A stretch of DNA of 64,000 bases from Candidatus Nanopelagicales bacterium (GTDB taxonomy: Bacteria > Actinomycetota > Actinomycetes > S36-B12 > CAIYMF01). Shown piece by piece: positions 25,930 to 33,585 of this stretch; within the stretch, counting starts at the first letter, position 1; each line of letters begins with the position of its first letter. Under the pieces are notes generated by a model. The model worked only from the letters and a program-made list of their open reading frames with translations. It ran no database searches and was not told where the DNA came from. The position numbers and the translations under genes were made by a program. The DNA is taken from positions 81,715 to 145,714 of the forward strand of contig JAFIHG010000022.1 in NCBI GenBank assembly GCA_017848795.1, given 5' to 3'.

Positions 25930-25951
25930 GAGGGCACGGCGAGTGCACGCG
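25930..25951. promoter_or_regulatory. right-end pair of integrase-arm-like repeats
   Basis: GAGGGCACGGC (25930-25940, imperfect) and GAGTGCACGCG (25941-25951, identical to the left-end copy) lie 46 bp inside attR. With the four copies at 17808-17888 they flank the att core on both element ends, as arm sites do in tyrosine-integrase systems. Confidence 0.55.
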
Positions 25952-25996
25952 CTCCGGGTGCGGTGCAAAAGCTTGTTGACTACCAACGGTTTTCAT

Positions 25997-26025
25997 CGGT
26001 GGGCGATACAGGATTTGAACCTGTG
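25997..26025. other. attR, right copy of the 29-bp att core
   Basis: Identical to 17688-17716. It includes the 3' acceptor strand and T-arm of tRNA-Val(GAC), so integration restored an intact tRNA gene on this side. Confidence 0.9.
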
Positions 26026-26072
26026 ACCTCTTCCGTGTCAAGGAAGCGCGCTAGCCCCTGCGCCAATCGCCC
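26000..26072 (-). tRNA. tRNA-Val(GAC)
   Basis: 73 nt including discriminator A. Acceptor GGGCGAT pairs with ATCGCCC; D-arm GCGC/GCGC; anticodon stem CTTCC/GGAAG with loop TTGACAC, anticodon GAC (reads GUC); T-arm ACAGG/CCTGT. CCA is not fully encoded. It is the last tRNA of a Gly-Cys-Val operon and the integration target of the element. Confidence 0.95.
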
Positions 26073-26114
26073 GTGTGCTGTTGTCGTGCATGTGTCGTGC
26101 ATGGAGTGCTTGCG

Positions 26115-26185
26115 AGGTGGCGGCGGGATTTGAACCCGCGTACACGGCTTTGCAGGCCGTTGCCTCGCCTCTCGGCCACGCCACC
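26115..26185 (-). tRNA. tRNA-Cys(GCA)
   Basis: 71 nt with discriminator U, normal for bacterial tRNA-Cys. Acceptor GGTGGCG pairs with CGCCACC, and the anticodon loop CTGCAAA gives GCA. Middle gene of the Gly-Cys-Val operon. Confidence 0.95.
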
Positions 26186-26207
26186 GTGGGGACGATGTCC
26201 CAACCCG

Positions 26208-26280
26208 AGCGGACGACGGGATTCGAACCCGCGACCCTCACCTTGGCAAGGTGATGCTCTACCAACTGAGCCACGTCCGC
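26208..26280 (-). tRNA. tRNA-Gly(GCC)
   Basis: 73 nt. Acceptor GCGGACG pairs with CGTCCGC; the anticodon loop TTGCCAA gives GCC; T-loop TTCGAAT is standard. First gene of the operon, about 40 bp after a good promoter. Confidence 0.95.
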
Positions 26281-26320
26281 ACCGCTACGGGTGGTGAGGC
26301 CCGTCCCGTAGTGCGCCGTT

Positions 26321-26349
26321 ACCTTAGCCGATCGGCAGGGCGTCACCAA
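26321..26349 (-). promoter_or_regulatory. promoter of the tRNA Gly-Cys-Val operon
   Basis: On the minus strand TTGGTG (26349-26344) and TAAGGT (26326-26321) are separated by exactly 17 bp, a near-consensus vegetative promoter about 40 bp before tRNA-Gly. The divergent pabB start is 27 bp from the -35 box. Confidence 0.65.
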
Positions 26350-26376
26350 AGCCGGCCACCTCGATACGGTCGGCGC

Positions 26377-27384
26377 GTGCCCGAGCCGATGGCCCACCTC
26401 GGTGGTCACCTGGCCCGCGGCCTGGTGGACCTCACCGATGACCTGGGCGCCCTCGACGGCCCCGGCTGGTGGGCCGTGGTCGTCACGTTCGAGGGCGGCG
26501 TGCACTGCGCGAGGTTCTCGGACGTACGCGGCGCGCCGAATCCGGGCGGTCCGTGGCGCGGGCCGGCGCGTGACTGCTGGCACAGTTCGCTGGACGAGGG
26601 CGCGTACCTCGCCGCCGTCGCGACGGTGCGGGAGCGCATCGCGGCGGGTGAGGTGTACCAGGCGAACGTGTGCCGCGTGCTGCGCGCACCGCTGCCCGAC
26701 CCGAGACGTGCGGACATGGCCGGTCTCGCGGCGCTGCTGGCGGCAGGCAACCCTGCCCCGTACGGCGGATTCGTGCGGTTCCCGGGGATCCAGGTGGCCA
26801 CGGCGTCCCCGGAGCTGTACCTGCGCCGCCGGGGCGAGGTCGTCGAGTCCGGCCCCATCAAGGGAACCGGGCGCACCGTCGCCGACCTGCGCGAGAAGGA
26901 CCGCGCCGAGAACGTGATGATCGTCGACCTCGTGCGGAACGACCTGGGTCGGGTGTGCGGCACGGGAACCGTGGAGGTCCCCGACCTGCTGGCGGTGGAG
27001 CAGCATCCGGGGCTGGTGCACCTGGTCTCGACCGTCCGCGGGAGGCTGGGCGTCGACACCAGCTGGCCGGAGCTGTTCGCCGCCACCTTCCCGCCGGGCT
27101 CGGTGACCGGCGCCCCCAAGTCGAGCGCCATGAAGCTCATCGGCGAGCTCGAACCGGTGCCACGGGGGCCGTACTGCGGAGCCGTCGGCTGGGTGTCCGA
27201 GGGTCGCGGCGAGCTCGCCGTCGGTATCCGCAGCTTCTGGCGCGAGGCGGACGAGCTGTGCTTCGGTACGGGCGCCGGCATCACGTGGGGGAGCGACGCG
27301 GCGGCGGAGTGGGCGGAGACCGAGCTAAAGGCCGACCGGCTGCTCGGCGTCGCCGCCGGCTCATGGGAGGCTGGCCCGCCGTGA
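26377..27384 (+). CDS. pabB: aminodeoxychorismate synthase component I-like (chorismate-binding)
   Basis: About 335 residues, only the chorismate-binding catalytic domain (typical full PabB is ~450). Motifs are VYQANVCRVLRAPL, SPELYLRRRGEVVESGPIKG, then TGRT, ENVMIVDLVRNDLGRVC, HLVSTVRGRL and FPPGSVTGAPKSSAMKLI. It converts chorismate and ammonia to aminodeoxychorismate for folate. pabC overlaps its stop (GTGA), which supports PabB over TrpE. The GTG at 26377 or the ATG at 26389 could be the start; neither has a clear ribosome site. Confidence 0.88.
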   Translation: MPEPMAHLGGHLARGLVDLTDDLGALDGPGWWAVVVTFEGGVHCARFSDVRGAPNPGGPWRGPARDCWHSSLDEGAYLAAVATVRERIAAGEVYQANVCRVLRAPLPDPRRADMAGLAALLAAGNPAPYGGFVRFPGIQVATASPELYLRRRGEVVESGPIKGTGRTVADLREKDRAENVMIVDLVRNDLGRVCGTGTVEVPDLLAVEQHPGLVHLVSTVRGRLGVDTSWPELFAATFPPGSVTGAPKSSAMKLIGELEPVPRGPYCGAVGWVSEGRGELAVGIRSFWREADELCFGTGAGITWGSDAAAEWAETELKADRLLGVAAGSWEAGPP

Positions 27385-28223
27385 GTGGATTCTGGGTGAA
27401 CGGCGACCTCGTCGCGCCGGACGAGGCGATGCTCTCGGTGCTCGACCACGGGTTCACGGTGGGCGACGGGGTCTTCGAGACCCTGCTGGTGCGCGACGGC
27501 GCACCGTTCGCGCTGACCCGTCACCTGGGTCGCCTGGCGCGCTCGGCGGCCGGACTCGGGCTGGCGCCGCCGTCGGAGGTGCAGCTGCGTACCGCGGTCA
27601 CGGCGGTGCTCGGCAGCGGTGAGGCCACCGCTCTCGCCCGCGGCCGGTTGCGGATCACGGTGACGAGCGGTGTCGGCCCGGTCGGCAGCGACCGCGGCGA
27701 GCACCCGCCGACCCTGATCGTGACGCTGACGGAGGCCGGCGCGTGGGGAGCGACGACGACGCTCGCCACCGTCCCCTGGACCCGCAACGAGCGGTCGGCC
27801 ACTGCCGGACTGAAGACCACCTCGTACGCCGAGAACGCGATCGCGCTCGCACACGCGCGCAGCCGGGGCGCGGACGAGGCGGTCCTCGCCAACACCGCCG
27901 GCGACCTCTGCGAAGGCACCAGCACCAACGTGTTCGTCGTTCTGGACGGCGTCGTGCGGACTCCGTCGCTCGACTCCGGCTGCCTCGCCGGCGTCACGCG
28001 CGCGCTGGTCCTCGAATGGTGCGCCGCGGCAGGTCCCCGGATCGTCGAGGAGCAGCTGCCGTACGACGTACTGACCCGCGCCACCGAGGTCTTCGTCACC
28101 TCGTCCACCCGTGACGTGCTCCCCGTCGCCCGGGTCGACGACCGCGTGCTCCCGACGGGCCCGGTCACGCGGCGGATCATGGAACTGTTCGCCGCCCGCG
28201 CCGCTGCCGATGCCGACCCGTGA
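27381..28223 (+). CDS. pabC: aminodeoxychorismate lyase (class IV PLP aminotransferase fold)
   Basis: 280 residues. It releases pyruvate from aminodeoxychorismate to give p-aminobenzoate. The PLP lysine is K145 in TAGLKTTSYAEN, with the preceding ETLLVRDGAPFALTRHLGRL and the later LANTAGDLCEGTSTNVF and EVFVTSSTRDVLPV segments of the fold-IV family. A branched-chain aminotransferase relative cannot be fully excluded, but the coupled pabB fixes the likely role. The gene is followed by an inverted repeat at 28251-28304. Confidence 0.9.
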   Translation: MSGFWVNGDLVAPDEAMLSVLDHGFTVGDGVFETLLVRDGAPFALTRHLGRLARSAAGLGLAPPSEVQLRTAVTAVLGSGEATALARGRLRITVTSGVGPVGSDRGEHPPTLIVTLTEAGAWGATTTLATVPWTRNERSATAGLKTTSYAENAIALAHARSRGADEAVLANTAGDLCEGTSTNVFVVLDGVVRTPSLDSGCLAGVTRALVLEWCAAAGPRIVEEQLPYDVLTRATEVFVTSSTRDVLPVARVDDRVLPTGPVTRRIMELFAARAAADADP

Positions 28224-28250
28224 GCGGCTACCACCGCCGAGGCGATGGGC

Positions 28251-28304
28251 GATCATGAACTTCCGGTCGCCATTTCGCGGAATTCCGACCGCAAGCTCAT
28301 GATC
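28251..28304. terminator. 19-bp GATCATGA hairpin after pabC
   Basis: Arms 28251-28269 and 28286-28304 pair at 17 of 19 positions with a 16-nt loop, 27 bp after the pabC stop. The GATCATGA end links it to the repeats at 1973-2022 and 12943-13036. Likely terminator of pabBC; no U-run. Confidence 0.5.
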
Positions 28305-28354
28305 GGCATGCGTTTCGGGCGCACCGCGCCGATCCGGTAGGGTTTGCGCGTTCC

Positions 28355-28426
28355 GGGCGATTAGCTCAGTGGTAGAGCGCTTCGTTCACACCGAAGAGGT
28401 CACTGGTTCGAACCCAGTATCGCCCA
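28355..28426 (+). tRNA. tRNA-Val(CAC)
   Basis: 72 nt including discriminator A. Acceptor GGGCGAT/ATCGCCC; anticodon stem CTTCG/CGAAG with loop TTCACAC, anticodon CAC (reads GUG); T-arm CTGG/CCAG. A TAGGGT -10-like box lies at 28338-28343. Its last 27 bases are overlapped antisense by the regulator gene. Confidence 0.95.
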
Positions 28427-31400
28427 CTCTCCTTCCGGCCCAGTTCGTCGGATCGGCGGCGCGGCCTCGGCCGGCAGTGCGCCCATCGCATCGAATGCCT
28501 GCTGGAGCGCTGCAGTCGCCCGAGCCTGGAACGGCCGCATGCCGTGAGCGGCGTACGCGTCGACCGCGGTGCGCAGGTAGGCGATCCCCTCCGTATGGTC
28601 CCCGGCCGCGCACGCGAGCACGCCGAGCGTCTCGTCGACGATGCCGTCGAAGAAGACCGAACTACCGCCGGTGGCCCACTGGCCGGCGTACGGGGTGAGC
28701 GTGCGGCGGAGGTCCTCGATCGCTCTCGGGTCTTCGAGCATCGCCCACAACCGCGCGCGTAGCGTCATCGTGCAGAGGTAGAGGTAGTCGAACGGCAGCT
28801 CGGGCTGCGCCTCCCACGGGCCGGCAGCCCGTCGCGCCTCCGCCGGTCCGCGGCCCTGCAGCAGGGCCGTCAGGTGTACGTCGCGCAATCCGGCGGACCG
28901 GTCGGCGACAGCGGCGAGCTGGTCCTGCATCGCATCCAGCCGGCCCTGCAGCAGACACAACGATGCGCGCTGCACCAGCGCGATCCCTTCGCCCGTCATG
29001 CTCACCGAGCGGTGCAGTGTCGCCATGCGTTCGAGCGACTGCGCGGCCGCAGCGAACTCACCGGTCACCTGCAACCAGAGGGCGTCCATCCAGCCGGCGA
29101 CGAGCAGCAGCGGGACGAGACGCTGCTCGGTCGCGATCCGGTGCGCGCGTGCGGCGTCTGCACGCGCCGCGGTGAACCGACCCGATACCGCCACGTCGGC
29201 GGCGCGGTCCAGCAGCGCGTGCGCTATCGCTGCCGGGTCAGCGAGGCGCTCCGCGACCTGCACCATCTGTTCGGCGACAGCGGTGCGGCGCGGCACCAGG
29301 TCCGGTTGTTCCAGGGCGATGTGCGCGGACCCGAGCACCTGCAGCAGGTCCTCGTCGTCGCAATGGACCTGGGCCAGCTGGACCGCCTGATCGGCAAGGT
29401 CGGCGTTACGGGCGGTACGGCGCGGCTCGTGCAGCAGCTCTGCTCCCAACGCGGCCGTGACACGGGCGCGCAGCGCATGCTCGTCGACTGGTAGCCGGTG
29501 CAGGATCTGCTCCCAGAGCTCGACAGCGTCCGGCGCGTACCCCTGGTTGTCACGCCAGGTCCACGGCATGCCCTCGGTCACGATCAGCACGGCGCGTGCG
29601 GCCGTCGCCGCGTCGTCGAGCGCGAGTGCCGCCTTCCCGGCGAGTTCGAGGTGCTCCCAAGCCTCGCGGGTGTTCGCCTGCAGCAGACGAGTCCGTCCCA
29701 TCTCGGTGTGCAGGTGCAGCACTTCCTGCGTCGTCGCGTGCGTGTCCGCCGCGATCATGTCGAGCGCCAGTTCGTAGAGACGGGCGGCTTCAGCGAGCGC
29801 GCCGTGCCCGGCTGCCGCCGACGCCGCTCGGCCGGCGTACGTCCAGCAGTCGCGCGCATGGCCATGCCCGGCCAGCCGATAGTGCTCGGCCAGCTCGGTG
29901 AGGTGGGCGTCGATGCGCCCGATCCGTTGCTGCTCCAACGACTGGGCGACGAGTGCGTGCAGCCTGGCCCGGCGCCGCGGTGGAACCAATCCGTACACGA
30001 CCTCCCGGACCAGTGCGTGGGAGAACTGCAGCTGGCCAGCGGCGGTGTCGGGCCGTATCAGATCGTGGAGCAGCGCGAGATCCAGCGCGCCGTCCACGAC
30101 CGACTGATCGAGATCGAGGACGTCCTCGACGATGTCCAGGGGGAACCGGCGTCCCGCCACTGCGCAGACCGCCAGCACCGAGCGGGTGTCCTCCGGCAGC
30201 GCCCCCAGCCGACGGCGTACGACATCGCGTACGCCGTCGGGCACCTGCAGCGACCGGACCGCATCGGCGGTGATGTCGTGCCCGTCGGCAGCGAGCAGTC
30301 GGAGCAGTTCTCCGGCATGGAAGGGGTTGCCGTCGGTGCGTTCGTGCACGGCGGCGACGGCGTCGGGCTCGAGGGCGCGGCCCAGGCGCGCGCGAGCCAG
30401 TGCGTCCAGGTCGTCGCAGGAAAGGCCGCACAACGCGATCCGGACGGGATCGCACCGCGCCAGCACTCCCAGCGTGTCGATCACATCGGTGGTCAGGTCC
30501 GCTTCGACGGTGCGCGTCGTCACGACGAGTACGGCACCGGTGGCGTGCACCGTCCCGGCCACGCGGCGAAGGAGTCGCAAGCTGTCCGCGTCCGCCCATT
30601 GCAAGTCCTCCAGGACGAGCAGCACCGGACGCTCCGCCGTCAGTGCGGCGAGCAACGCGTGCACGGCCTCGGCCAAGCGAAGCCCGGCACTCTCGACGTC
30701 GATTCCGTTGCTCGTAGCGGCTCCCTCGCGCCTGTCGCGCAATAGCGGGGTGAGGTGCTCCTCGACACCCGGCGCGCCGAGTTGATCGAGGGCGGCGGAC
30801 CACGCGGAGAAGGCGTTCGCCCCTCCCTCCTCGTGCCATCGGCCCCACCCGACGGTCACGCCGGTGGCGGAGCGGGCTGCCGACGCCACCAGGGTCGTCT
30901 TGCCGATGCCCGGCTCACCGGTCACCAGGACCAGCCGTCCCTGGCCACGCCGAAGGGCAGCGAGGGTCTCGGCGAGGGCTCCCAACGCATCGTGGCGACC
31001 CAGCGGGACGTCCATTGCCGCGGGGAGCACCGACGTCGGGGTGTCCCGGTGCGCCCGATCCGGTGCGTGCAGGGGCGGCGCAACGTCGTGCGCGAGGATC
31101 GCCGCTTCGAGATCGCGCAGCTGCGAGGAGGGGTCCACGCCCAGCTCGTCCGCGAGGACTGCGCGTGCCCGACGTAGCGCTGCCAGTGCGTCGCCCTGGC
31201 GCTGCGCCCGGTACAGCGCGAGCGCCAACAGCCCCCACCCGCGCTCGCGCAGCGGCTGCTGGGCGACGTGGACCTCGAGGTCTCCGACCACTGCCGCGTC
31301 CTCGCCGGTGTCGAGCCGCGTCTGCCAACGGTCCTCGAGCGCCGCGAGCCGGATCTCGTCCAGCCGCGTCGCCTCCGCGCGCAGCAGCGCGCTGGTACCG

Positions 31401-31828
31401 GTCAGACCGGCGTACGCCTCCCCGCGCCAGCTCGACAGTGCTGCGTCGAGGATCTCTCCCGCTGCGTGCGGGTCCACGTCGCGCAGCGCGCGACCGCGCG
31501 CGGCGTCCGCCGCGAACTGCTCGGCGTCCACCTCGGCCCCGAGCAGGGCGTAGCCGGGTGGTCGAGTCACCAGTCGGCTCGGCCGGGTACGTGGCGCGCG
31601 GTCGGGCTCGAGGACCCGCCGCAGGTTCGAGATGTGAACCTGCAGCGATCCCAACGCCTTAGCGGGTGGGTGCTCGCCCCACAGCTCGTCGATGAGCTGT
31701 TCGACCGCCACCGGGCGTCGCGCGGCTGCCACCAGCACGGCGAGCAGCGTCCGGGCGCGTACCGGCCCGAGGTCGACCGCGACATCGTCGAGCTCGACGG
31801 CCAGAGGCCCGAGCACGCTCACGCGCAC
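28400..31828 (-). CDS. AfsR/SARP-family transcriptional regulator with BTAD and AAA ATPase
   Basis: 1142 residues. Order: winged-helix DNA-binding domain ~1-85 (RVSVLGPLAVELDD ... LWGEHPPAKALGSLQVHISN); bacterial transcriptional activation domain ~90-245; P-loop ATPase with Walker A GEPGIGKTTL near residue 300 and Walker B LLVLEDLQWADADS; then a long helical TPR-like C-terminus. Such proteins activate specialised-metabolism or stress operons on an unknown signal. A triple heptamer at 11-bp pitch (31885-31913) lies between it and a divergent hemerythrin gene, a fitting target. The last ~9 codons are antisense to tRNA-Val(CAC). Confidence 0.9.
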   Translation of the reverse strand: MRVSVLGPLAVELDDVAVDLGPVRARTLLAVLVAAARRPVAVEQLIDELWGEHPPAKALGSLQVHISNLRRVLEPDRAPRTRPSRLVTRPPGYALLGAEVDAEQFAADAARGRALRDVDPHAAGEILDAALSSWRGEAYAGLTGTSALLRAEATRLDEIRLAALEDRWQTRLDTGEDAAVVGDLEVHVAQQPLRERGWGLLALALYRAQRQGDALAALRRARAVLADELGVDPSSQLRDLEAAILAHDVAPPLHAPDRAHRDTPTSVLPAAMDVPLGRHDALGALAETLAALRRGQGRLVLVTGEPGIGKTTLVASAARSATGVTVGWGRWHEEGGANAFSAWSAALDQLGAPGVEEHLTPLLRDRREGAATSNGIDVESAGLRLAEAVHALLAALTAERPVLLVLEDLQWADADSLRLLRRVAGTVHATGAVLVVTTRTVEADLTTDVIDTLGVLARCDPVRIALCGLSCDDLDALARARLGRALEPDAVAAVHERTDGNPFHAGELLRLLAADGHDITADAVRSLQVPDGVRDVVRRRLGALPEDTRSVLAVCAVAGRRFPLDIVEDVLDLDQSVVDGALDLALLHDLIRPDTAAGQLQFSHALVREVVYGLVPPRRRARLHALVAQSLEQQRIGRIDAHLTELAEHYRLAGHGHARDCWTYAGRAASAAAGHGALAEAARLYELALDMIAADTHATTQEVLHLHTEMGRTRLLQANTREAWEHLELAGKAALALDDAATAARAVLIVTEGMPWTWRDNQGYAPDAVELWEQILHRLPVDEHALRARVTAALGAELLHEPRRTARNADLADQAVQLAQVHCDDEDLLQVLGSAHIALEQPDLVPRRTAVAEQMVQVAERLADPAAIAHALLDRAADVAVSGRFTAARADAARAHRIATEQRLVPLLLVAGWMDALWLQVTGEFAAAAQSLERMATLHRSVSMTGEGIALVQRASLCLLQGRLDAMQDQLAAVADRSAGLRDVHLTALLQGRGPAEARRAAGPWEAQPELPFDYLYLCTMTLRARLWAMLEDPRAIEDLRRTLTPYAGQWATGGSSVFFDGIVDETLGVLACAAGDHTEGIAYLRTAVDAYAAHGMRPFQARATAALQQAFDAMGALPAEAAPPIRRTGPEGEWAILGSNQ

Positions 31829-31884
31829 GGGCGGAGCCTATGACCCGGCGCACAGTCGCGACCAGCATGCGGCTCGTTGGGAGC

Positions 31885-31913
31885 GCAAGCCGGACGCAAG
31901 TCGAGTGCAAGTC
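31885..31913. promoter_or_regulatory. three GCAAGYC heptamers at 11-bp pitch, candidate SARP operator
   Basis: GCAAGCC (31885-31891), GCAAGTC (31896-31902) and GCAAGTC (31907-31913) are each separated by 4 bp. Direct heptamers at one helical turn are the hallmark of SARP binding sites. The site is 57 bp from the regulator start and 69 bp from the hemerythrin start. GAGGGT at 31922-31927, eight bases further on, could be the -10 region read toward the hemerythrin gene. Confidence 0.7.
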
Positions 31914-31981
31914 GCTCCTCCGAGGGTGGTCCCGCCTCGAACGAGGCATCACCCGCCGGGTGCAGACACGAGGAGAACCGC

Positions 31982-32665
31982 ATGATCACCACACCGAGCG
32001 CGGCGCCCGCCGCCGGCCAGACCGATGTCCGCGACATGTTCGTCGTACACGCCGGGTTCCGTCGCGAGTTCCGGCTGGCGTCGGGCTTGGTACGTGCCGT
32101 CGCCACGGGCGACACCGCCCGGGCGCGCGACGTCGGCGAGCATCTGGACCTGATGGTGGTGCTGCTGCAGCACCACCACACCAACGAGGACCAGAAGCTG
32201 TGGCCGCTGCTGCACGAGCGCGTGCCGAGCCAGCTCGAGCCGATCGTCGACCTGATGGAACGCCACCACGCTGCGCTGCACGACGTGCTCGCCCGACTGT
32301 CCATCCGCACCACAGCGTGGACGGCCGGCGCAGGGGACATGGAGCGGGAAGCCCTCGCCGAACTGCTCGACCGGCTGCACGTGGTGCTCGAGGAACACCT
32401 GAGCGCCGAAGAGAGCCGGCTGCTGCCGATCGCGGCCGAGTACGTCACGCAGGCCGAGTGGGACGACCTCGGCTCCGGATCTCTCCCGATCCCGTTCCGC
32501 CAGCAGCTCCTCGTCGCCGGCTCGCTGCTCTACAGCGGCGACCCCGAGGTCGTCGCGCTGATGCTGTCCAAGGCGCCATGGCTGGCGCGTGTGCTGATCC
32601 CGCGGCTCGGGCGGCGCGCCTTCGCCCGCCGGGCGCGGCAGCTGTACGGCACCGCGACGCCGTGA
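31982..32665 (+). CDS. hemerythrin domain-containing protein (HHE)
   Basis: 227 residues. The diiron ligand pattern is visible: VVHAGFRREF, LQHHHTNEDQKLWPLL, MERHHAALHDVL, LEEHLSAEESRLLP. The C-terminal ~70 residues form a second helical region ending in a basic tail. These proteins bind O2 or NO or sense iron; the role here is unknown. GAGGAGAA lies just before the ATG. Placement across a SARP-type operator from the regulator makes it the likely regulated gene. Confidence 0.9.
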   Translation: MITTPSAAPAAGQTDVRDMFVVHAGFRREFRLASGLVRAVATGDTARARDVGEHLDLMVVLLQHHHTNEDQKLWPLLHERVPSQLEPIVDLMERHHAALHDVLARLSIRTTAWTAGAGDMEREALAELLDRLHVVLEEHLSAEESRLLPIAAEYVTQAEWDDLGSGSLPIPFRQQLLVAGSLLYSGDPEVVALMLSKAPWLARVLIPRLGRRAFARRARQLYGTATP

Positions 32666-32674
32666 GGGGACTCG

Positions 32675-33349
32675 TCAGCCGCGCACTGCTGCGGTGTACG
32701 CGGCGTACTGCCCTTGTCCGGTGCTCGCCCAGCGGGCGGCGACCGGCGGTGGCAGCGTCTGGAGGAACGCCGCCCGCTCGTCGGCCGCCATCGGATCCAT
32801 GATCAGCCCCAGCACGACGAGGCGGTCGGCGTCAGGGACGGCACCGTGGGAGTACCGGACGAACGACCGCCATTCGGCCGGCGAGAGGTGTTCGGCGATC
32901 ACCGGCAGTGCGCTGGCCTCTTCCAGGTCCGCGTGCTCGGCGAACACCGACGTGACGGCGTCGAGCGCGTCCGCGAGCCTCTTGGTGTGCGTGTTGTCGG
33001 GCGTCCGCTCCCAGCGATGCAGTGCGTCATCGACTGCCGCCACCCGGCCCGCCACCTGGCCGTGCTGGGTCTCCATCGTCTCGAGCAGCGCTGTGTGTTC
33101 CGGCGCTCGTGCGAACAGCAGCGGCCATACGCAGGCGTCCTCTGCCTCGTGATGCGCCTGCAGCATGCTCAGCACGAGCCGCAGGTGACGGGCCACGGCC
33201 GTGGTGCGTCCCGCCGCGTCCGGGGTCACACCGCGTACCAGTTCGGATGCGCGGGGAAGGTGGTAGCGAAGAACCCGGTGGGTCAGGCGCATGTCCCGTG
33301 TCACCTGGTCGAGAGACAGCGGCGTCGATGTGGCGTCCAGCTCGCTCAC
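32675..33349 (-). CDS. hemerythrin domain-containing protein (second copy)
   Basis: 224 residues, GTG start at 33349. HHE motifs are LRYHLPRASELV, MLQAHHEAEDACVWPLLFAR, METQHGQVAGRV and FAEHADLEEASALPVIAEHL. It is only distantly similar to the neighbour at 31982-32665, with the same layout and a C-terminal helical part. The two genes converge with 9 bp between stops. Confidence 0.88.
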   Translation of the reverse strand: MSELDATSTPLSLDQVTRDMRLTHRVLRYHLPRASELVRGVTPDAAGRTTAVARHLRLVLSMLQAHHEAEDACVWPLLFARAPEHTALLETMETQHGQVAGRVAAVDDALHRWERTPDNTHTKRLADALDAVTSVFAEHADLEEASALPVIAEHLSPAEWRSFVRYSHGAVPDADRLVVLGLIMDPMAADERAAFLQTLPPPVAARWASTGQGQYAAYTAAVRG

Positions 33350-33585
33350 GTCACCCCCGTGTGGTCGGGCCGTGGTCGGCCGAGAACGCGCGCAACCATC
33401 GCGGACGATACCGCCCGCGTGAGACCGGCGAGGGGTCTCGACGGCGCTCGGGCGGCGAGGGTGAGGCTGGAGCGGGGAAGGCGGGGCTCGGCCGAGCAGG
33501 GCCGCGGTGCCCCGGTGGCCTAGGCTGGCGGGGGTAGGAGCCGACCCTGTCGTCGCGCGTCGCTCTCGTAGAACTCGAGGACAAC

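Larger units (their letters stand above)
17688..26025. mobile_element. integrated phage-satellite-like element in tRNA-Val(GAC)
   Basis: 8.3 kb between two identical 29-bp att copies, the right one being the 3' end of tRNA-Val. The integrase reads inward from the left end. All other genes are on the minus strand: 167-aa unknown, AlpA/Xis-like, HTH, Prim-Pol, DUF3631 ATPase, 77-aa, WhiB-like, 72-aa, 95-aa, capsid, terminase small subunit, 73-aa. Most neighbours overlap by 4 bp. There is no portal, protease, large terminase, tail or lysis gene. This gene set resembles the mycobacterial phiRv1/phiRv2 elements and capsid-bearing phage satellites. Confidence 0.9.
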
